IMG/VR virus record: IMGVR_UViG_3300032288_001331 | Coordinates: 1 to 49,237 of that record | Direction: 5' to 3' (one strand) | Source of the DNA: a virus | DNA: 49,237 nucleotides | Shown: piece after piece, positions 44,229 through 49,237 of the stretch | Numbering within the stretch: position 1 is the stretch's first letter | Layout: every line of letters starts with the position of its first letter | Program-made: the position numbers and the translations under genes | Notes under the pieces: model-generated | The model's input: the letters and a program-made list of their open reading frames with translations, nothing else | Told to the model about the DNA's origin: nothing | The model's database searches: none

Positions 44229-44871
44229 TACTTACGCATTATTCCTAGCCTTGAAGCAACACTTCACACAGGATAATTACGACTTCTTCAAGTATCATGG
44301 TAAGACGAGAGCCAACAAGGAGTCTTTCATTCAACGCAAAGACCGCTTTCAGTTTCAAAAACTGTCACGCAAGTATGATGCAAATGAGATGCAAGATTTC
44401 CTTGTTGCTAATCTTCTGAAAGGTAAATCGTGGATAGGTGAGTTTCTTGATGATGAGGCTCATGATAACTATATGGCCTATATGAAGCGCAAGCAGGCTC
44501 TCACCTACACTTTCACCAACGAACTTGATACTTTCTTTTCAAAAGAACCACCTGAACATGCTTTCAGAGTTGGTGAGATGTGGCGTTCTATTCCACCAAT
44601 TCTAAATTACCGTATGTGTGGTGATCTCTCTGTCGAGACATATATCATTCTTGATGACTTTCTAGGCTTCTCAAAAGTTCTAGACAGAAAGATGTCCGAA
44701 GATTATCTATGGCATAACTACAATAAGCCAGCCCAAAAGTTTCGTCCTTTCCTCAAGTATGATAAAGAAAAGATGAAACTGATACTGAAGGAGAAACTGC
44801 ATGAGTATAGACTTCCCTCAGAAAAACAAGAAGCGAGCTTTACGCCGCAAAGAGAAACACAACAAAGTTGA
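44209..44871 (+). CDS. 59: loader of replicative helicase, gp59-like
   Basis: A 220-residue protein aligned throughout with T4 gp59 (217 residues): FDTYALFLALKQHF, FKYHGKTRANKESFIQRKDRFQFQKLSRKY, IGEFLDDEAHDNYMAYMKRKQAL, MWRSIPPILNYRMCGDLSVETYIILDDFLGF. It loads gp41 helicase onto gp32-coated forks. The best start is TTG 44209, since AAAGGATTCAACC lies 7 nt upstream; GTG 44176 adds 11 residues. The C-terminal end overlaps the next gene by 71 nt. Confidence 0.88.
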   Translation: MRLTAFDTYALFLALKQHFTQDNYDFFKYHGKTRANKESFIQRKDRFQFQKLSRKYDANEMQDFLVANLLKGKSWIGEFLDDEAHDNYMAYMKRKQALTYTFTNELDTFFSKEPPEHAFRVGEMWRSIPPILNYRMCGDLSVETYIILDDFLGFSKVLDRKMSEDYLWHNYNKPAQKFRPFLKYDKEKMKLILKEKLHEYRLPSEKQEASFTPQRETQQS

Positions 44872-45067
44872 TAGAGCAAGAGAGATTGCCCATCAACTCT
44901 TTCCAGACTTACCAGTAGATAAAGAATGGGAAGAGCAATGGGCAGTAAGACACGCCGACAACATGAAGTCTTGTGCTTGTTGGATGTGTCAAAACCCTAG
45001 AAGGTGGTCCAAGAAAAGTGAAACACTCCAAGAAAAAAAATTCAAGGAGTCTCCTTGGTGCGACTAA
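44801..45067 (+). CDS. small conserved basic protein with CxCxxC
   Basis: An 88-residue protein. A basic start (QKNKKRALRRKEKHNKVDRAREI) leads to SCACWMCQNPRRW, a Cys pattern conserved in many small bacterial and phage proteins of unknown role. It may bind a metal. ATG 44801 follows GAAGGAGAAACTGC, deep inside gp59's 3' end in another frame. Its stop TAA lies within a CTAAATA (45064-45070). Confidence 0.7.
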   Translation: MSIDFPQKNKKRALRRKEKHNKVDRAREIAHQLFPDLPVDKEWEEQWAVRHADNMKSCACWMCQNPRRWSKKSETLQEKKFKESPWCD

Positions 45068-45072
45068 ATAGG

Positions 45073-45101
45073 TTGACAGAACGAGATTGTTCTGTTATTA
45101 T
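45073..45101 (+). promoter_or_regulatory. consensus sigma70 promoter with spacer palindrome before gene 32
   Basis: TTGACA (45073-45078), 17-bp spacer, TATTAT (45096-45101). The spacer contains a perfect 7-bp inverted repeat ACAGAAC/GTTCTGT (45076-45082, 45089-45095), which also covers the -35 end. Confidence 0.85.
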
Positions 45102-45136
45102 ACAACGATCATACAACGTTTACACGGAGAAAACAT

Positions 45137-46063
45137 ATGTCTAATTTTGCAACCCTCAAGAAGTCCTCTTCTACCCTCGACCGCCTCACCAAAGAAATCG
45201 AAAAGGCTAATGCACCCGCTGAAACCAGCAAGAAGGGTGATGATCGCTTTTGGAAACTCGAACGTGATAAGTCAGGCAATGGTGCTGCGGTTATCCGCTT
45301 CCTTCCTACACCTGCTGTCGATGGTGAAGATGGTCTGCCTTGGGTTCGTATCTTTGATCACGGCTTCAAGGGCCCAACTGGTAAGTGGTACATTGAAAAC
45401 TCACTGACCACTCTTGGCGGTAAGGTCAAAGATCCTGTGAGTGAGTATAACAGCCAACTCTGGAACTCCACACAGGATGATAACTCACCGGCTCGTAAGC
45501 AGGCCCGTGAGCAGAAGCGCCGCCTTCATTATATCAGCAACATCTATGTGGTCTCTGACCCAAAGAATCCTGAAAATGAAGGTAAGGTCTTTCTGTTCAA
45601 GTTTGGTAAGAAGATTTTCGACAAGATCACTATGGCTATGAATCCTGAATTTGAAGGTGATAGCCCTGTGAATCCTTTCGATCTTTGGAATGGTGCCAAC
45701 TTCAAGTTGCGTATCCGCACCGTCGATAATTATCCGAACTACGATCAGTCGGTCTTTGATGCACCGAAGGCTCTTAGCGATGATGATGCTGAACTCGAAC
45801 GTATCTGGCAGAAGGAATATTCTCTGAAGGAGTTTATTGCACCTTCTAACTTCAAGTCTTACGAAGAACTCAAGGCTCGCCTCAATGAGGTTCTTGGTCT
45901 TGATGAAGATGCACCTCAGATGCAGGTTGCTACACCTTCATTCAAGCAGGCTGCTATGAATACACCTATGCCGTCAGCCAAGAAGGCTGCTGAAATTCCC
46001 TCTATTGATGATGAAGATGATGATGAGGAACTTCAGGCCTTTAAGAACATGGCTCTAGGCTGA
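45137..46063 (+). CDS. 32: single-stranded DNA-binding protein, gp32-like
   Basis: A 308-residue T4 gp32 homologue. The basic N-terminal (LKKSSSTLDRL) LAST-like motif, the OB-fold core (AAVIRFLPTPAVDGEDGLPWVRIFDHGF, NPFDLWNGANFKLRI) and an acidic C-terminal tail (IPSIDDEDDDEELQAFKNM) are all there. The zinc ligands of T4 gp32 (one His, three Cys) are missing: the loop reads ENSLTTLGGKVKDPVSEYN with no cysteine. ATG follows ACGGAGAAAACAT. It protects ssDNA and recruits gp59; its gene sits just beyond gp59, as in T4. Confidence 0.93.
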   Translation: MSNFATLKKSSSTLDRLTKEIEKANAPAETSKKGDDRFWKLERDKSGNGAAVIRFLPTPAVDGEDGLPWVRIFDHGFKGPTGKWYIENSLTTLGGKVKDPVSEYNSQLWNSTQDDNSPARKQAREQKRRLHYISNIYVVSDPKNPENEGKVFLFKFGKKIFDKITMAMNPEFEGDSPVNPFDLWNGANFKLRIRTVDNYPNYDQSVFDAPKALSDDDAELERIWQKEYSLKEFIAPSNFKSYEELKARLNEVLGLDEDAPQMQVATPSFKQAAMNTPMPSAKKAAEIPSIDDEDDDEELQAFKNMALG

Positions 46064-46068
46064 TGAAG

Positions 46069-46092
46069 AAGGGGGCGAAAGCCCCCTTTTTT
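46069..46092. terminator. bidirectional rho-independent terminator
   Basis: AAGGGGGC-GAAA-GCCCCCTT with T-runs on both strands. It separates convergent genes: gp32 on + and the hub gene on -, whose TAA overlaps it. Confidence 0.93.
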
Positions 46093-48214
46093 ATACCATG
46101 TTGGCTGCGCCAAAGTCGAAATTACCACCCAAGGCACTATCACCAACATTTTGAAATCTAGCTCTTGCTACAGCACGTTCAAAGCTGGGTGACTTGAACA
46201 CCTTTTCTGTCGCGGCAGCAGACGCATCAAGTGAATTATAACTTTCACCAGAATTTGTATATGTTGGCATCGGTGGGCTTATAGGTTGTGTTTGTTCAGG
46301 TATGGTATTCTGCTGCACGACAACTTCTGCTGCTCTCTGAGGTTCAGGTCCAATTTCATTTGGATTATTTCTATAACCCTTCGAACCATTATCAACCTCT
46401 ACTTTACCTGTATTAGGATCAAACTTCATGGATTCTTTCGAGTTCATGGTGAAAGCTGGTTTGCCTTGACCATCAAAAGCAATCATATCATCACGACGAA
46501 GTTTGTTCTTGTCGAGTGCATAGACCTGTAGTTTATCCGCATCGGTCTCTAAATCACCACCATCAGCCATAGAAGGCATTTCTTCTATCGTTGGTGCAGA
46601 TACAACATTGTGTTGTGCAATTCTACCATATGCTCTACCAGAAAAATGCACACCATCTTCAGCATCGGCTGTGAATGATCTATTACTTCTATATGTCAGA
46701 CCGCTATCTTGTGCAGACTGTCTCATAATAGCATCAATCTGTTCAGAGTTGGCATCCCATGTCTTTGTTGATTTGGCTGGACCATGAACACTGACATTGA
46801 AGCCTCTTTCATCAGCCAGTTTCTTGATGCGAGCCATCTGTTCTGCATAGAGTTTAGGGTCTACAACGCCGCCAGCCGCATCGTTTGTGCCACCATAAAT
46901 CTGTACAGTCGCACCTCTCGGTACGTTTTGTAGTTGACTGAGCAAACCAGGATCAGTAAATCTCTTACCACTTACAGCCAGATTATTTGCTCTTGATGCC
47001 ATGGCCACACCTTGACCAATGCTATCACCAGCCACATAAAGATTTGAGTTTCTACCTCTTGAGGCTGTAACATCTACAGTGGCTTGTGGTGCTCTCTGTC
47101 TTTCAAGTGCGCCAGCCAATTGCTGTTCTTGCTGACCTCTTGTTCTTGCAATGATCGCTTCTCTCACTTGCTCATCAGTAGCTTCTGTACCAAAGTTATA
47201 GCTGCGAGTGGCTGCATACGCATTAGGTATTTCTCTTTGTGCATGGCCTGTTCTTGCAATCGTGTTATTTACCTTTTCGCGAGGATTCTCAAATTCATAA
47301 GTTAATGTTCTTGAACCGTCGGCTATAGTATCTTTTGTGGCATTTCTCAATGCACTAGCAGATTTTGGAAATTTACCAGAGAAGGCTTCATGAACCATAT
47401 AGCGACCTTGACCTTCGGCGCTGTTTCGATCATAACCATTCTCTTCAAGCCACTTAAACATGTCTGTTTTTCTACCAACACCTGGTCTAGGGTCGCGAGC
47501 ACCATAGATACCATAACCAGTATCATTATCATGTCTGAGTGTAGGATTGAATCCGCTTTCCTGTTGAACTTGACCTGAGAGTAGAGCCACAGCATAAGGA
47601 ATATTTTCGTCAGGTACACCTTTTTTACGGAGTTCGTCTGCAAAGGCTTTCTGAATGATTTCTTTGTTGCTTCGTCCTGTTATCAAATTCTTTCTAGCAA
47701 CATCAATATCAGTTTGAGTTGGTTCGATTGCTGTCATTCTATAGCTTTCTTTACCACCCTCACCTGTGACCTTTTCAATACCAGCTCTCTTCAGATCATC
47801 AACCGATATGTCTTTGAGAAAGGCTACGCGAGGGTCATCTACAGATATGGTACCCTTCTTAAGTTCTTCGTATGCGGCCTTTTGTTCTGATGTGAGTGAG
47901 GCTATTTTTTGCTGTACAGCAGGGTTTGATCCACCACCGCCAAGGTCTCTCTTTGTTCCTACACTGACATCACTCTTGTCACCTGGTTGTTTATTTTGCC
48001 ATGTGCCTGTTGTCAGACTTTCTAATTTTCTACGATTGTCTGTACCTGGTGTATAGGGGAAAGCATTGGCCAGTTCTACGGGCGTGAAGCTAGAAAGAAG
48101 TCTTCTACCCTCAGTTGAGTCAAGAAGCTCAAATCGTCTTGAGACGTTGAGGTCCATCAATTTTCTATAGTCAATGGTTAGATTTTGAAATCTATTATCT
48201 TTGGTTCTTGCCAT
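46091..48214 (-). CDS. virion hub protein with phage tail lysozyme and SGNH hydrolase domains
   Basis: A 707-residue protein. The N-terminal 160 residues are structural and charged. Residues about 195-330 form a phage tail lysozyme domain: VPYAVALLSGQVQQESGFNP (catalytic Glu), HDNDTGYGIYGARDPRPG, GRYMVHEAF. Residues about 390-540 form an SGNH hydrolase: AGDSIGQGV (Ser nucleophile), YGGTNDAAGG, DGVHFSGRAYG (Asp-His). The rest is a flexible acidic tail. Such proteins sit at the baseplate or tail tip and cut the wall during DNA entry; the SGNH part may remove acyl groups from surface sugars or peptidoglycan. Directly downstream of the tail-chaperone pair. Confidence 0.82.
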   Translation of the reverse strand: MARTKDNRFQNLTIDYRKLMDLNVSRRFELLDSTEGRRLLSSFTPVELANAFPYTPGTDNRRKLESLTTGTWQNKQPGDKSDVSVGTKRDLGGGGSNPAVQQKIASLTSEQKAAYEELKKGTISVDDPRVAFLKDISVDDLKRAGIEKVTGEGGKESYRMTAIEPTQTDIDVARKNLITGRSNKEIIQKAFADELRKKGVPDENIPYAVALLSGQVQQESGFNPTLRHDNDTGYGIYGARDPRPGVGRKTDMFKWLEENGYDRNSAEGQGRYMVHEAFSGKFPKSASALRNATKDTIADGSRTLTYEFENPREKVNNTIARTGHAQREIPNAYAATRSYNFGTEATDEQVREAIIARTRGQQEQQLAGALERQRAPQATVDVTASRGRNSNLYVAGDSIGQGVAMASRANNLAVSGKRFTDPGLLSQLQNVPRGATVQIYGGTNDAAGGVVDPKLYAEQMARIKKLADERGFNVSVHGPAKSTKTWDANSEQIDAIMRQSAQDSGLTYRSNRSFTADAEDGVHFSGRAYGRIAQHNVVSAPTIEEMPSMADGGDLETDADKLQVYALDKNKLRRDDMIAFDGQGKPAFTMNSKESMKFDPNTGKVEVDNGSKGYRNNPNEIGPEPQRAAEVVVQQNTIPEQTQPISPPMPTYTNSGESYNSLDASAAATEKVFKSPSFERAVARARFQNVGDSALGGNFDFGAANMV

Positions 48215-48412
48215 TTATTTTCTTCTTGCTGAGGCCATCTGATCACGGCGCTGTTCATCTACTTTCTTGATATGTTCTTTTAGCATATCAAGGTATATAA
48301 ATCTCTCCCAAGGCATCATTTCTTCTAGCTCATTTAAGCTATATTTGTGATGCTGCATCATGGCAAAATTAGTCTTAAAGAAATTTGTCAGCCTGTCATA
48401 GCTAAACATCAT
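48215..48412 (-). CDS. small tail assembly chaperone-type protein (gp51-like), probable frameshift partner
   Basis: A 65-residue protein (MMFSYDRLTNFFKTNFAMMQHHKYSLNELEEMMPWERFIYLDMLKEH) of a family adjacent to gp26 in T4-like phages. Its own ATG overlaps the upstream stop (ATGA), but a T7 slippery run just before that stop puts this frame in -1 register, so a gp26 fusion is also possible. The T4 equivalents gp26/gp51 act in hub assembly. Confidence 0.72.
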   Translation of the reverse strand: MMFSYDRLTNFFKTNFAMMQHHKYSLNELEEMMPWERFIYLDMLKEHIKKVDEQRRDQMASARRK

Positions 48413-49134
48413 TGAAAAAAACTTGAGAAATCTCGGTACTCCTTCCTGTGCTTAGTCTTGCACTTTGGGCATTCTGTGTCGATATCGACCACAAAATAAG
48501 GAAAGTTATCTATAAACATCTCAAGTTTTGAATACTGGTTTTCTGACAGATTCTCAATAAACTCTACTATCTCTTTCTTCGTCACATCTTTAAGGGTATA
48601 GATATCATCACCCTTCTGTATCATCTCAATACAAGATGCGATGATCTTAATCTTTCTATCAAAAACATCTTCACCAACTTCAATGATCTTCATGATAGAA
48701 TAGTTCGGATACTTCATCTTCACAAACATACCACCACCAAGGTTTATGTTCGATTCTATACCTTCTTGTTTGACCACTCTACAATTAGTGAGGTCTAGCT
48801 CACCATCATAGACATGACCACATTTCTTATCATCAATAACAGCATTGCAAGTAAACTCTAATGCTATTGATTCACCCACAGACTTCGCTCTGAGTGCGAT
48901 GAAAAGAAAATCAACATCAAAGAATGGCAACTTCTCTACATCAACACCTTCAGTCAATATACAATTATTGATGACCTGTTTGGTCGTGTTGACGATATCG
49001 TTTACATCGTTTGATTCAGCCGCAATGAGCAGCATCTTCTCTTCTTTAACCTTGAACGGGCGAACTTTGATCTCTTGCCCAGTAGAAGGAATTTTCAAGT
49101 CATAGATAGGTAAGTCTATCTTCGGTAAAGCCAT
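48409..49134 (-). CDS. 26: gp26-like baseplate hub/tail chaperone
   Basis: A 241-residue protein with the pattern of T4-like gp26/T4_baseplate proteins: MALPKIDLPIYDLKIPSTGQEIKVRPFKVKEEKMLLIAAES, VINNCILTEGVDVEKLPFFDVDFLFIALRAKSVGE. A zinc-binding part is suggested by CNAV...KKCGH and CPKCKTKH. It assists assembly of the central hub or tape measure. Ribosome site GAGAGGTTATT before ATG 49134. The end CAAGTTTTTTTCAATGATG has T7 at 48415-48421. Confidence 0.85.
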   Translation of the reverse strand: MALPKIDLPIYDLKIPSTGQEIKVRPFKVKEEKMLLIAAESNDVNDIVNTTKQVINNCILTEGVDVEKLPFFDVDFLFIALRAKSVGESIALEFTCNAVIDDKKCGHVYDGELDLTNCRVVKQEGIESNINLGGGMFVKMKYPNYSIMKIIEVGEDVFDRKIKIIASCIEMIQKGDDIYTLKDVTKKEIVEFIENLSENQYSKLEMFIDNFPYFVVDIDTECPKCKTKHRKEYRDFSSFFQ

Positions 49135-49151
49135 AATAACCTCTCATAATA

Positions 49152-49237
49152 TTAGAAAATATCGGTGCTGATAAATGTATAAGAACCGTTTGCATCCATT
49201 GAAGGTGTTGGGTCAAGACCAGGTCTCAACCATTTTG
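49152..49237 (-). CDS. partial gene, C-terminal end only
   Basis: Twenty-eight codons of a minus-strand gene that continues beyond the window, ending WLRPGLDPTPSMDANGSYTFISTDIF-stop at 49152-49154. The Gly/Ser/Thr/Phe end would suit a virion protein. Too little to name. 17 nt lie between it and gp26. Confidence 0.6.
   Translation of the reverse strand, partial: KWLRPGLDPTPSMDANGSYTFISTDIF

Overview
This window looks like part of the genome of a large, lytic, T4-like myovirus of an alphaproteobacterium. The T4-type genes are primase gp61, RNase H, late coactivator gp33, helicase loader gp59, single-strand binding protein gp32, PhoH and a gp26-type tail/hub chaperone. The host assignment rests on four sequence features: a circularly permuted two-piece tmRNA whose tag begins ANDN, a tRNA-His with A73 and no encoded G-1, a rhizobial-style outer-membrane barrel, and a holin of the gene-transfer-agent 3-TM type. 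There is no integrase or lysogeny repressor. Genes are tightly packed, mostly on the + strand, and many are joined by ATGA/TGATG overlaps.

Layout. (1) 1-4750: eight tRNAs (Cys partial, Asp, Thr, Ser, Gly, Ala, Leu, His) interleaved with envelope-directed proteins (RlpA-like lipoprotein, outer-membrane barrel, small lipoprotein) and small enzymes (SpeD-like, SGNH, 2OG oxygenase). (2) 4765-7146: YkuK-type RNase H fold, Bax-inhibitor-1 membrane protein, Dps, SWIM protein. (3) 7154-18669: late/virion-type block with TAAATA late-promoter-like boxes, including a HAD phosphatase with a T4-type capsid-targeting N-terminus, a ParB-like protein, a 1214-residue fusion (nucleotidyltransferase, metalloprotease, P-loop kinase and phage modules) and a gene that appears to continue through a -1 frameshift on A9. 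(4) 18669-21078: complete lysis cassette (GH19 endolysin, 3-TM holin, i-spanin, o-spanin) and a coiled-coil membrane protein. (5) 21130-25572: primase, ThyX, B12-dependent ribonucleotide reductase, zinc-ribbon and GIY-YIG proteins. (6) 25618-36971: many small early-type genes behind strong sigma70-like promoters, three of them preceded by the same 36-bp module; RNase H and SprT-like protease lie here. (7) 37047-42326: secreted CHAP-type protein, PhoH, a Cys-rich GP88-like protein, a KxDG ligase-like protein with a capsid-targeting N-terminus, and a Cas4/RecB-like nuclease. (8) 42323-46063: tmRNA, gp33, nucleotidyltransferase, gp59, gp32. (9) 46091-49237, minus strand: lysozyme-SGNH hub protein, a tail chaperone pair with a T7 slippery site, and the end of one more gene.

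How it may fit together. The phage supplies its own translation aids, nucleotide synthesis that relies on host cobalamin, and core T4 replication proteins. The most interesting possibility is a set of nucleic-acid end-processing enzymes (P-loop kinase, HAD phosphatase, KxDG ligase) of which at least two carry what looks like the T4 capsid-targeting peptide, so they may be packaged in the head and injected with the DNA. The domain calls come from motif recognition by eye; no database search was run.
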